A DNA stretch of 12,235 bases from JACVRM01 sp046262315 (GTDB lineage Bacteria > Actinomycetota > Thermoleophilia > Gaiellales > Gaiellaceae): assembly GCA_046262315.1 (NCBI GenBank), contig JBHEMZ010000140.1, positions 1 through 12,235 of the forward strand, read 5' to 3'. The notes under the pieces are model-generated. The model searched no databases and was not told the DNA's origin. It saw only the letters and a list, made by a program, of their open reading frames with translations. The position numbers were made by a program, and so were the translations under genes. Below are positions 5,835 through 12,235 of this stretch, piece after piece (positions within the stretch are counted from its first letter, which is position 1; each line of letters opens with the position of its first letter).

Positions 5835-6959
5835 GTGAGGGGCCCGTTCTGGCTCGAAGAAGAAGCGCCGCCCTTCGTGGCCTCATCCTGGGCCGGCCCG
5901 CCGGAGGTCGTCGTGGTGGGCGGCGGTGTGACCGGGTGCTCCTGCGCCTACGCGCTGGCCCGCGCGGGTGTGCGCGTCCGCCTCCACGAAACGCGCGAGG
6001 TCGCGTCTGGGGCAAGCGGCCGTAACGGCGGCTTCGCTCTTCGCGGGGGTGCGATGGGCTACGACGAGGCGCGGCAGACGCTCGGCCGGGAGCGGGCGCG
6101 AGGGCTCTGGCGCCTGACGGAGCGCGCCCTCGATCGCTTGGGAGCTGCCGCGGGCGACGCCTTCGTGCGGACGGGCAGCCTGCGGCTCGCCGCCGACGTT
6201 GCAGAGCGCGAGGAGTTGCTGGCCGAGTACCAGGCGCTGCGTGAGGACGGCTTCGCCGCCGAATGGCGCGACGAGCTTGCTCCGCCGCTCGCCGGCCGGT
6301 TCGCCGCGGCGCTGCACCACCCACCAGACGGGTCGCTCCAGCCTGCCCGTTGGGTGCGGCGGCTCGCCGGCTTTGCGGCCGCGGCTGGTGCTGACCTCCG
6401 AGAGAGAAGTCGGCTCGATTCGCTCGCCGACGCCGGGGAGGCGCAGCTCGTCGTGGCCACCGACGGGTACACGGGAGGGCTGGTGCCTGAGCTCGATGCG
6501 GTCGTGCGGCCGACGCGCGGCCAGGTCGTCATCACCGAGCCGCTCAGGGAGCGTCTCTTCCCCTCCCCGCACTATGCGCGCCAGGGGTTCGATTACTGGC
6601 AGCAGACGCCGGACCGGCGCCTGGTCGTCGGCGGTCGGCGCGACGCGAGCCTCGACACCGAGTGGACGGCGGAGGAGGCGACCACACCGCTGATCCAGGA
6701 TCACATCGAGAAGCTCGTGCGCGAGCTGGTGGGCAAGTCGCCCGCGATCACGCACCGCTGGGCCGGCATCTTCGGCTCGACGCCCGACCGCCTGCCGCTC
6801 GTCGGGCGTGTGCCCGGCCGGTCGCGTGTCTGGGCCGCGCTCGGCTACTCCGGGCACGGGAACGTGCTGGGCTTCGCGTGCGGTGAGCTCGTGGCGCAGG
6901 CCATCCTCGGCAGGCCGGCGCCCGAGCTGGAGCTCTTCGATCCGGCGCGGCTGCTCTAG
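5835..6959 (+). CDS. FAD-dependent amino acid/amine oxidase, DadA-like
   Basis: This 374-residue protein belongs to the DAO/DadA flavoprotein family, which oxidises amino acids or amines. The FAD-binding GGGVTG (residues 29-34) follows a VVVV strand, then come LHETREVASGASGRNGGF (51-67), typical of gamma-glutamylputrescine oxidase-like members, VVATDGYTGGL (second FAD-contacting segment), PTRGQVVITEPL, HRWAGIFGSTPDRLPLVGRVPG and the C-terminal LGYSGHGNVLGFACGELVAQAILG. There is no signal peptide. Substrate is unknown; polyamine-derived or D-amino acids are possibilities. The GTG at 5835 is the only usable start: the same frame carries the dprA stop 15 nt upstream. An ATG at 5816 overlapping the dprA stop is in another frame that closes at 6025. 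It probably shares a transcript with comM and dprA, although the functions look unrelated. Its TAG overlaps the convergent VOC gene's stop. Confidence 0.88.
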   Translation: MRGPFWLEEEAPPFVASSWAGPPEVVVVGGGVTGCSCAYALARAGVRVRLHETREVASGASGRNGGFALRGGAMGYDEARQTLGRERARGLWRLTERALDRLGAAAGDAFVRTGSLRLAADVAEREELLAEYQALREDGFAAEWRDELAPPLAGRFAAALHHPPDGSLQPARWVRRLAGFAAAAGADLRERSRLDSLADAGEAQLVVATDGYTGGLVPELDAVVRPTRGQVVITEPLRERLFPSPHYARQGFDYWQQTPDRRLVVGGRRDASLDTEWTAEEATTPLIQDHIEKLVRELVGKSPAITHRWAGIFGSTPDRLPLVGRVPGRSRVWAALGYSGHGNVLGFACGELVAQAILGRPAPELELFDPARLL

Positions 6960-7342
6960 GCCCGCTCGCTCGTCGCGGCCGTGCTCTGGGGCATCGGCAC
7001 GGATTCGTCGTTTTCAAAGAGTGAGAACTGATTGCCCTCCGTGTCGTGGCAGCGCGCGTACCAGCCGACGCCGGGGATGGGACTCTTGTCTTCCGCCTGC
7101 CCGCCGAGCTCCCGGACGTGCGCGATCTCGTTGTCGATCTCGTCCGCCTCGAAGTAGACGACCGGTCCGCGCTCGGCTTCCTGCGTCGGGTAGATGGCGC
7201 CACCCGGCTCGCCCTCGAACATGTGGTACTCGATCGGGCCTTCCCAATCCTGGAACTTCCAGCCGAACAGTTCGCTCCAGAACGTGCGGGCGCGGCCCGT
7301 GTCCTCGGCCGGGAGCTCGATGTGTACGATTTTCCCCTTCAT
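6956..7342 (-). CDS. VOC family (glyoxalase/bleomycin resistance-like) protein
   Basis: A 128-residue protein of the vicinal oxygen chelate superfamily, whose members bind a divalent metal with paired beta-alpha-beta-beta-beta modules. It begins KIVHIELPAEDTGRARTFW with ELFGW next, a standard first module, then GGAIYP, VVYFEADEIDNEIAHVRELGG and the last strand HDTEGNQFSLFEN. Possible metal ligands are H7 and E110, with another near E65. The group with this ending (DTEGNQFSLFE) is annotated only as VOC family protein; the substrate is unknown, and glyoxalase I activity should not be assumed. It has an excellent ribosome binding site and lies 21 nt downstream of the cyclodeaminase-family gene, so the two are probably one operon. 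Its stop codon overlaps that of the convergent oxidoreductase. Confidence 0.88.
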   Translation of the reverse strand: MKGKIVHIELPAEDTGRARTFWSELFGWKFQDWEGPIEYHMFEGEPGGAIYPTQEAERGPVVYFEADEIDNEIAHVRELGGQAEDKSPIPGVGWYARCHDTEGNQFSLFENDESVPMPQSTAATSERA

Positions 7343-7346
7343 CTTG

Positions 7347-7354
7347 TCCTCCTC
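7347..7354 (-). promoter_or_regulatory. Strong ribosome binding site of the VOC gene
   Basis: On the - strand GAGGAGGA ends 4 nt before the ATG at 7342. It is the best Shine-Dalgarno sequence in the window and lies in the 21-nt gap after the upstream gene's stop. Confidence 0.7.
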
Positions 7355-7363
7355 GGGTTGCTG

Positions 7364-8419
7364 TCAGTCGAGCTCAAACCCTATGACGTCGGTGTAGTCC
7401 GGCGAGTTTGGCTCGGCGCGGTAGCGCTCGTACGCCGCTAGCGCGACCGCAAGATCCTGGATCGCGAGGCCCGTGGAGTCGAAGACTGTGATGTCCCCGT
7501 CCGACTGGCGACCAGGCGCGGCCCCGATGAGGATGTCCCCTAACGTGGCCACATCCTCGCGAGAGATCAAACTCTCGGCTACGGCGCGCGCGAGGTCCCC
7601 GCCGTGGCTGGCTTGTTGCCAGTCGTCACAAACGAGGCGACCGCGAGCATCTGTGATCACAGGCGGGCCGAGATGACGTCTATGCCCCGGTATTGGAAAA
7701 GGTCCATGCTTCTCCCAGTTGTCGCAGAAGGCGTGGACGCGAGCGAGCTCGGCGAGGGCGATCTCGCTCTTGCCGGGGCCGTCGGCGCCCATCAAACTCA
7801 CATGCTGGCCCGCGCGGAGCGAACCCTCCGCGAACAGCACCTGGTGCCCGGGTGTGACGGTCACGACGAGGTCCGCTCCCAGCGCCTCCTCGCGGCTCGC
7901 GGCCACGCGGGCGCCGAGTTCCCGCGCCGCCGACCGGGCACGCTCCGAGTCGACATCCCACAGCACAACATCCCGTCCGCGTGCAAGAAATGTGCGGGCC
8001 GCCGCGCGACCGTTGACGCCAACGCCGACGACCGTCGCCGAGCTCTCGTCGCGCCCCAGTGTCTCTGCGGCCAGCACCGCCGCGGCGCCGGTTCGGAGCG
8101 CCGTCACGACTCCCGTGTCGAGCACGGCCTTCAGCGACCCGTCGGAGGCGTCCGAGAGCAGGACGAGCCCGGTGACGGTCGGCAGCCCGCGAGCCGGGTT
8201 GCCCGGGAAAGACGTGACCCACTTCAGCAGGGCGTGGCCCGCGCCGAGCGCCGGCATTGCACGGAAGTCGCCTGCGGGATAGGCAGGCACGTATACCTTG
8301 GGCGGCATCGTCCACTCGCCGCGCGCGTAGGCGGCGAAGGCGTCGCGCACGGCCTCGACTGCCTCGGCGGGTGACACGGCCGCTTCCACGTGCCGCGCCG
8401 CGAGGAAAGGGATGGACAT
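7364..8419 (-). CDS. Ornithine cyclodeaminase/alanine dehydrogenase family
   Basis: This 351-residue protein belongs to the ornithine cyclodeaminase/mu-crystallin family, cytosolic NAD(P)-dependent enzymes that form or reduce imines of amino acids (ornithine to proline, or alanine dehydrogenase as in archaea). Seen: FRAMPAL (52-58), K66 in LLKWVTSFPGN, GLPTVTGLVLLSD, TGVVTALRTGAAAVLAAETLG with R109, the dinucleotide motif GVGVNG (132-137) followed by LWDVD, whose acidic end suggests NAD, GADGPGKSEI (211-220), and the family signature VFDSTGLAIQDLAVA (312-326). Between CDNWE (232-236) and CDDWQ (264-268) there is an extra stretch of about 32 residues not expected in the shorter relatives I know. 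The reaction cannot be chosen by sequence alone. It heads a likely two-gene operon with the VOC gene. There is no strong ribosome binding site at the ATG (8419). Confidence 0.88.
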   Translation of the reverse strand: MSIPFLAARHVEAAVSPAEAVEAVRDAFAAYARGEWTMPPKVYVPAYPAGDFRAMPALGAGHALLKWVTSFPGNPARGLPTVTGLVLLSDASDGSLKAVLDTGVVTALRTGAAAVLAAETLGRDESSATVVGVGVNGRAAARTFLARGRDVVLWDVDSERARSAARELGARVAASREEALGADLVVTVTPGHQVLFAEGSLRAGQHVSLMGADGPGKSEIALAELARVHAFCDNWEKHGPFPIPGHRRHLGPPVITDARGRLVCDDWQQASHGGDLARAVAESLISREDVATLGDILIGAAPGRQSDGDITVFDSTGLAIQDLAVALAAYERYRAEPNSPDYTDVIGFELD

Positions 8420-8553
8420 CTACGGAGTCGACCCGGTCTCGTCACCCACGCGTGCGAGTCTCACAATTAGCCTGGAACCGGAGGGAGGCAAGCGGCCGGC
8501 CCCGGCGGAGGTGTCGGGTGAAGACATGGCCGCGGCGGACAGGTGCGTGGGCT
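8420..8553. other. Intergenic gap between pntB and the cyclodeaminase-family gene
   Basis: 134 bp between the pntB stop and the next start, both on the - strand. A weak promoter candidate for the downstream gene can be read on the - strand: TTGCCT, 15 nt, then CTAATT (within about 8465-8492, reversed). No clear hairpin terminator for the transhydrogenase transcript was seen, although the GC-rich stretch near 8490-8510 contains short self-complementary pieces such as GGCCGGCC. Confidence 0.25.
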
Positions 8554-9945
8554 TCAGACCGACTTGACTGCGTCGACGAGCTTCGCGACCGAGTCCTTCG
8601 CGTCGCCGAAGAGCATGGCCGTTTTGGGGTCGACGTACAGCGGGTTGTCGATGCCGGCGAACCCCGGGCTCATGCCGCGCTTCAGCACGACAACGCTGCG
8701 GGCGTGGTCGACGTCCAGGATGGGCATGCCGTAGATCGGGCTGCCGGGCTGGTTGCGTGCGGAGGGGTTCGTGACGTCGTTCGCGCCGATCACGAGCGCG
8801 ACGTCCGTCTCGGGAAACTCTGGGTTTACGTGCTCCATCTCGAACAGCCGGTCGTACGGCACGTTCGCCTCGGCGAGCAGCACGTTCATGTGGCCGGGCA
8901 TGCGGCCCGCCACCGGATGGATCGCGTAGCGGACGTCGACGCCGCGCCGCTCGAGCTCGTCCGCCAGCTTGCGCACATCGTGCTGGGCCTGGGCGACGGC
9001 AAGCCCGTAGCCCGGTACGACGACGACGCGCTTCGCGTACGCAAGCATGACCGCGACATCCTCCGGCGTCGTGGCGCGCACCGCGCCATCGCCTTCGACC
9101 GCCGCGCCGGCTGTCACCTGGAGCTGGCCGAAAGCGCCGAAGAGCACGTTCGTGACCGAACGGCCCATCGCGCGGGCCATCATCAGCGTCAGCAGCGTGC
9201 CCGAGGCGCCCACGAGCGCGCCGCTCACGATCAGGACCGTCTCGTGCAGTACGAAGCCCGTGGCGGACGCCGCCAGCCCGGTGAACGCATTCAGCAGGGC
9301 GATCACGACGGGCATGTCCGCGCCGCCGATGGGAAGCACGAACAGCACGCCGAACACCAGCGCGCCCACGATGAGCAGGACGACTGCCGTCTGTTCCTGC
9401 GGCCCGCCGAGAACCACCGCGCCCAGGGCGACGAGCGCGGCGAGGAGCGCGCCGTTGCCGAGCTTCTGCGCCGGGTAGACGATCGGCCGGCCGCCGACCA
9501 GCTCCTGGAGCTTCGCGAAGGCGACCATGCTCCCGGAGAAGGAGATGCTGCCGATCAGCGCGCTCAGCAGGATCGACACCGACACGTTCTCGTCGAGACG
9601 GCCCGGATCCGGCGCCCGATCGTGGAACTCCGCCAGTGCGATGAGAGCAGCGGCACCGCCGCCGACCCCGTTGAACAGAGCCACCATCTGCGGCATCGCG
9701 GTCATCTTCACGGCGCGAGCGGCGTACGCCCCGACCGGAATCGACAGCGCCATCACGAGCAAGATCCACCAGATGTTTTCCAGCCCCTCGCGCGCGAACG
9801 TGGCGGCGACGGCGATCGCCATCCCCGCTGCGCCGAGCCAGTTGCCCTGGCGCGCCCGCGCGGGCGACGACAGGAAGCGCAGCGCGAGAATGAAGCAGAC
9901 GATGGTCGCGAGGTACGCGAGCGTGATGGCGTCAGAGCGCGTCAC
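8554..9945 (-). CDS. pntB: NAD(P) transhydrogenase subunit beta
   Basis: The beta subunit of proton-translocating transhydrogenase carries most of the membrane domain and the NADP(H)-binding domain. From the GTG at 9945 it has 463 residues, nearly the same length as E. coli PntB (462). Residues 1 to about 280 are hydrophobic helices (ITLAYLATIVCFILAL, IWWILLVMALSIPVGAY, ISFSGSMVAFAKLQELVGGRPIVYPAQKL, VLFVLPIGGADMPVVIALLNAFTG). The C-terminal domain holds VPGYGLAVAQAQ (310-321), IHPVAGRMPGHMNVLLAEA, VIGANDVTNPSA, MPILDVD, LKRGMSPGFAG and MLFGDAK, all standard NADP-binding segments. Position 92 is Asn (ALFNG) where the E. coli protein has a proton-path His. The start is supported by AGGAG 7 nt upstream and overlaps the pntAB end by 14 nt. 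It is the last gene of the cluster. Confidence 0.96.
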   Translation of the reverse strand: MTRSDAITLAYLATIVCFILALRFLSSPARARQGNWLGAAGMAIAVAATFAREGLENIWWILLVMALSIPVGAYAARAVKMTAMPQMVALFNGVGGGAAALIALAEFHDRAPDPGRLDENVSVSILLSALIGSISFSGSMVAFAKLQELVGGRPIVYPAQKLGNGALLAALVALGAVVLGGPQEQTAVVLLIVGALVFGVLFVLPIGGADMPVVIALLNAFTGLAASATGFVLHETVLIVSGALVGASGTLLTLMMARAMGRSVTNVLFGAFGQLQVTAGAAVEGDGAVRATTPEDVAVMLAYAKRVVVVPGYGLAVAQAQHDVRKLADELERRGVDVRYAIHPVAGRMPGHMNVLLAEANVPYDRLFEMEHVNPEFPETDVALVIGANDVTNPSARNQPGSPIYGMPILDVDHARSVVVLKRGMSPGFAGIDNPLYVDPKTAMLFGDAKDSVAKLVDAVKSV

Positions 9946-10246
9946 TCGCGCGCTCCTCTCCCGGGCGCTTCCTGAACATCTCGAGCATCCGGTCCGTGAC
10001 GACAAACCCTCCGACCACGTTCATCGTCCCGAGCGCGACGGCGGCCAGCGCGACCAGGCGAATCCACAGATTCTGGTCGGGCAGACCGGCCACGATGATC
10101 GCGCCCACGAGCACGATGCCGTGGATCGCGTTCGTCCCGGACATCAGCGGCGTGTGCAGGAGCGTCGGCACCTTCGAGATGACCTCGAGGCCGAGGAAGA
10201 TCGCCAACACCAGCACCGTCAACTCGACCAAAAACGACGTATTCAT
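9932..10246 (-). CDS. pntAB: NAD(P) transhydrogenase subunit alpha, part 2
   Basis: In split transhydrogenases this 104-residue protein is the membrane-embedded piece of the alpha subunit. It has helices at FLVELTVLVLAIFLGLEVIS (5-24), the conserved loop and helix HTPLMSGTNAIHGIVLVGAI (31-50), and a third, ALAAVALGTMNVVGGFVV, followed by a short charged tail (TDRMLEMFRKRPGEE), as in its relatives. H42 lies in TNAIHG; the E. coli protein has TNAISG at that point. The ATG overlaps the pntAA stop in ATGA, and the stop overlaps the pntB GTG, so the three products are translationally coupled, as needed for a fixed-stoichiometry complex. The frame stays open upstream to 10465, but the ATG at 10246 matches family length and helix position. 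Confidence 0.95.
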   Translation of the reverse strand: MNTSFLVELTVLVLAIFLGLEVISKVPTLLHTPLMSGTNAIHGIVLVGAIIVAGLPDQNLWIRLVALAAVALGTMNVVGGFVVTDRMLEMFRKRPGEERASDAL

Positions 10247-11334
10247 GCCGCGACCGTCTCGCGCGTGACGCACGCGCCCGCAGTAATCTCGTCCTCGAAG
10301 TCGAGCGCGAGCTCGCCGCCCGGCGCGAGGTGCTGGAGCAAAGCGAGCACGTTGCGCGCATAGAGCTGGCTGGCGTGAGCGGGCATCGAGCTTGCCAGGT
10401 TGAGCAGCCCGACGATCGTCACGCCGTCCTCCACCACTACCTCGCCAGGCTGGGTCACCTCGCAATTGCCGCCCGCCTCGGCGGCCAGATCGACGATCAC
10501 CGATCCCGCCCGCATGGCGCGGACGGCGCCGGCGGGGATCAACCGGGGCGCCGGCCGTCCCGGGATGAGCGCGGTCGTGATGACCGCGTCGAATTCCGGG
10601 ATGCGTCGCGCGAGCTCTTCTTGCTGACGGCGCTGCTCCTCCTCGGAAAGCTCGCGTGCGTAGCCGCCTTCCGTCTCCTCGCCCTGTACGCCCAGGTCGA
10701 GGAATGACGCGCCGAGGCTTTCGACCTGCTCCTTGACCACCGGGCGGACGTCGAAACCAGAGACGACGGCGCCGAGCCGGTGGGCGGTCGCGATCGCCTG
10801 GAGCCCCGCAACGCCGGCCCCGAGCACAAGCACTTTGGCGGGTGCCACCGTGCCGGCGGCGGTCATCAGCATCGGGAAGAAGCGCGGCAGGCGGTCGGCC
10901 GCGATCAGGGCGGCCTTGTAACCGGCGACCGTGCTCTGCGAGGACAGCGCGTCCATCGGTTGCGCGCGCGTGATGCGGGGGATCGACTCCATGGCGAACG
11001 CGACGACACCGCGCTCGGCGAGGCGGGCGGTCGTTTCCGCGTCCGTCAGCGGCTGAAGGAACGCGACGAGCACCGCGCCCTCGCGAAGCCGCACCACCTC
11101 CTCCGGCGATGGCTTCCAGACCTTGACGACGGCTTCCGCGCTCCAGGCCTCCTCGGCTCCGACGACGCGCGCACCCGCCTGCTCGTAGCCGGCGTCCTCG
11201 TAGGCCGCCTCCGTGCCCGCCCCGCGTTCGACCACCACTTCGAAGCCGCCCCCCGCCAGGCGCGCAGCCACGTCCGGGACGAGCGCGACCCTGCGCTCCT
11301 CCGGCGTTGTCTCCCTCGGCACGCCGACCTTCAT
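10243..11334 (-). CDS. pntAA: NAD(P) transhydrogenase subunit alpha, part 1
   Basis: The soluble NAD(H)-binding domain I, encoded as a separate 363-residue protein. It starts MKVGVPRETTPEERRVALVPD, the shared N-terminal signature of transhydrogenase alpha and alanine dehydrogenase. The dinucleotide fold has VLVLGAGVAGLQAI with GAGVAG at 172-177, followed by SGFDVRPVVKEQVESLGA. SSQSTVAGYKAAL (131-143) and FFPMLMTAAGTVAPAKV match the transhydrogenase rather than alanine dehydrogenase, and the charged ELSEEEQRRQQEEL helix plus GRPAPRLI are also characteristic. ALDFEDEITAGACVTR ends the domain just before the membrane part would begin in a fused protein. It lies 21 nt behind the isocitrate dehydrogenase gene and overlaps pntAB by 4 nt. 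The ribosome binding site is weak, suggesting dependence on upstream translation. Confidence 0.95.
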   Translation of the reverse strand: MKVGVPRETTPEERRVALVPDVAARLAGGGFEVVVERGAGTEAAYEDAGYEQAGARVVGAEEAWSAEAVVKVWKPSPEEVVRLREGAVLVAFLQPLTDAETTARLAERGVVAFAMESIPRITRAQPMDALSSQSTVAGYKAALIAADRLPRFFPMLMTAAGTVAPAKVLVLGAGVAGLQAIATAHRLGAVVSGFDVRPVVKEQVESLGASFLDLGVQGEETEGGYARELSEEEQRRQQEELARRIPEFDAVITTALIPGRPAPRLIPAGAVRAMRAGSVIVDLAAEAGGNCEVTQPGEVVVEDGVTIVGLLNLASSMPAHASQLYARNVLALLQHLAPGGELALDFEDEITAGACVTRETVAA

Positions 11335-11355
11335 GCGCGGCGGACTCTAGTGCCC

Positions 11356-12235
11356 CTAGAGCGTCGCCCAGACTTCAAGCTTGGAGCGCGTGCGGCGGAT
11401 CACCTCGTCCGTGAACTCGGTGGTGCCCGCATGGCCGCCCAGGTCGGACGTCCGTACACCTTCGGCGATCGCCTCGAGCGCGCCCTCGCGAATGGCGCGG
11501 GCGGCATCCTGCGCGTCCTCGCCCCCGTAGGAGAGGAGAGCCGAGCCGGCCAGGATCATGGCGAGCGGATTCGCCACGTCCTTGCCCTGGAGCGAGGGCG
11601 CGGTGCCGTGTGCGGCCTCGGCCACGACAGCCCCGAGCGTGAACTCGTCGTCGAAGGCGACGATGCGCGACTCGGCGCCGGCAATCGACCCGAAGAGCGG
11701 CAGGACGAGGTCGGAGAGGATGTCGCCGTCGCGATTCAGGGCAGGGAGCACGAGCGGAGCGCCGGTCTGCGAGAGCAGGAGCGCGAACGTCGCATCGATC
11801 AGCTGCGGCTCGTACGGCACGTCCGGGTGGCGCTCGGCCGCCGCATCCATCTCCTCCTTCAGCATCCCTTCATAGGTCGGGCTGACGGTGTACTTCGGCC
11901 CACCGAAGACCTTGGCGCCCATCCGGTCCGCCTGGCGGAAGGCGAACTCGGCGACGGCACGGCAGATCCGCCGCTCGATCCGCTCCGTTCGGAATGCGAC
12001 CTCGTGCTCGCCCTCGCCCTCGCGCCACTCCTTCGCCCCGTAGGCATCGCCCACCGCCATCCGCACCACGGAGATGGGCGCGTGGACACCTCCGAGCGGC
12101 ACGACGCCAGGGATACGACGCCCGGTCCGGACGATCCCGCGGCCGCCGATCTCCTCCCGCAGGATCCGGTTCGGGGAGCCGACGTCGTCGCGTCCCTCCG
12201 GTGTGATCGTCGCCGCCTTCAGGCCAAGCCCCGCC
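11356..12235 (-). CDS. icd: Isocitrate dehydrogenase, N-terminus beyond window
   Basis: The gene runs off the right edge; about 292 C-terminal residues are visible and roughly the first 95 are missing by comparison with the E. coli enzyme. It decarboxylates isocitrate to 2-oxoglutarate in the TCA cycle while reducing NAD(P)+. Near the cut end GSPNRILREEI followed by IVRTGRR corresponds to the substrate-binding S-x-N-x-x-x-R segment and next Arg. VRMAVGDAYGAKEWREGEG, KYTVSPTYEGMLKEEM, NRDGDILSDLVLPLFGSIAG (metal-binding Asp residues) and EAAHGTAPSLQGKDVANPLAMILAG follow. A GTG at 12102 would give a short frame but would cut off the substrate-binding segment, so the gene continues. The two residues after HGTAP are S and L, neither the KY of the NADP-type E. 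coli enzyme nor the DI of NAD-type enzymes, so the cofactor is unclear. A homoisocitrate or isopropylmalate relative is less likely. It leads the pnt cluster. Confidence 0.88.
   Translation of the reverse strand, partial: AGLGLKAATITPEGRDDVGSPNRILREEIGGRGIVRTGRRIPGVVPLGGVHAPISVVRMAVGDAYGAKEWREGEGEHEVAFRTERIERRICRAVAEFAFRQADRMGAKVFGGPKYTVSPTYEGMLKEEMDAAAERHPDVPYEPQLIDATFALLLSQTGAPLVLPALNRDGDILSDLVLPLFGSIAGAESRIVAFDDEFTLGAVVAEAAHGTAPSLQGKDVANPLAMILAGSALLSYGGEDAQDAARAIREGALEAIAEGVRTSDLGGHAGTTEFTDEVIRRTRSKLEVWATL

Noticed and set aside
5816..6025. ATG overlapping the dprA stop in ATGA, resembling a coupled start
   Set aside because: Its frame closes at 6025 with no recognisable protein, while the oxidoreductase motifs are in the frame of the GTG at 5835.
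6395..6470. Short middle section of the DadA-like protein (ERSRLDSLADAGEAQLVVATDG), suggesting a deleted beta segment
   Set aside because: The reading frame and flanking motifs are intact, and I recall close relatives that are equally short here, so a deletion cannot be claimed.
8488..8515. GGCCGGCC-containing stretch as a terminator after pntB
   Set aside because: Its pairing possibilities are short and ambiguous in GC-rich sequence and there is no T tract; not strong enough to call.
8257..9975. 572-codon + strand open frame opposite pntB
   Set aside because: It is the antisense of a clearly conserved transhydrogenase gene, and its translation is rich in Arg, His and Asp without any domain.
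1..12235. CRISPR array, tRNA or rRNA genes, insertion sequence ends, toxin-antitoxin or other defence genes
   Set aside because: No regularly spaced direct repeats outside the protein repeats at 1836-2681, no cloverleaf-like sequence, no transposase or terminal inverted repeats, and no defence-type domains were seen in any credible gene.

Overview
The window is GC-rich (roughly 70% by eye), dense in genes, and uses ATG, GTG and TTG starts with many 4-32 nt overlaps. Protein style (for example the LLRFDRR lead-in of RNase HII, the split three-gene transhydrogenase, the DUF6886-like protein) suggests a high-GC actinobacterium, possibly of the Thermoleophilia (Solirubrobacterales/Gaiellales) type. 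That placement is inference from sequence style only.

Layout. Positions 1-244 hold no convincing gene but contain a strong hairpin (68-92) and a small palindrome (144-157). On the + strand follow rnhB (245-898), yraN/UPF0102 (867-1247) and a DUF6886-like gene (1237-1839), each overlapping the next. On the - strand come a secreted protein with five two-cysteine repeats (1836-2681) and a Nudix hydrolase (2797-3312). Back on the + strand are comM (3373-4833), dprA (4830-5819) and a DadA-like FAD oxidoreductase (5835-6959). The rest is on the - strand: a VOC protein (6956-7342) with an ornithine cyclodeaminase/alanine dehydrogenase family gene upstream of it (7364-8419), then a cluster read from right to left: isocitrate dehydrogenase (cut by the window end), pntAA, pntAB, pntB (12235 down to 8554).

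How the genes fit together. rnhB, yraN, comM and dprA form the widespread bacterial RNA/DNA-processing and natural-transformation neighbourhood. Here it is interrupted between yraN and comM by the DUF6886-like, cysteine-repeat and Nudix genes. The right-hand third is a redox module: isocitrate dehydrogenase makes reduced nicotinamide cofactor, and the proton-pumping transhydrogenase encoded directly behind it exchanges reducing power between NAD(H) and NADP(H). The DadA-like and alanine dehydrogenase-like genes suggest amino-acid oxidation, but they stand on opposite strands and no shared pathway can be shown.

Most of the window is recognisable housekeeping content. I found no CRISPR array, tRNA, rRNA, insertion sequence or clear defence system. 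The least explained items are the alternating A-B-A-B-A cysteine-repeat secreted protein with its regulatory-looking upstream region, two convergent gene pairs that share a CTAG at their stop codons (one next to a perfect 13-bp hairpin in coding sequence), a hairpin that spans the rnhB stop and yraN start, an apparent 32-residue insert in the cyclodeaminase-family protein, and a relocated histidine in the transhydrogenase proton path.
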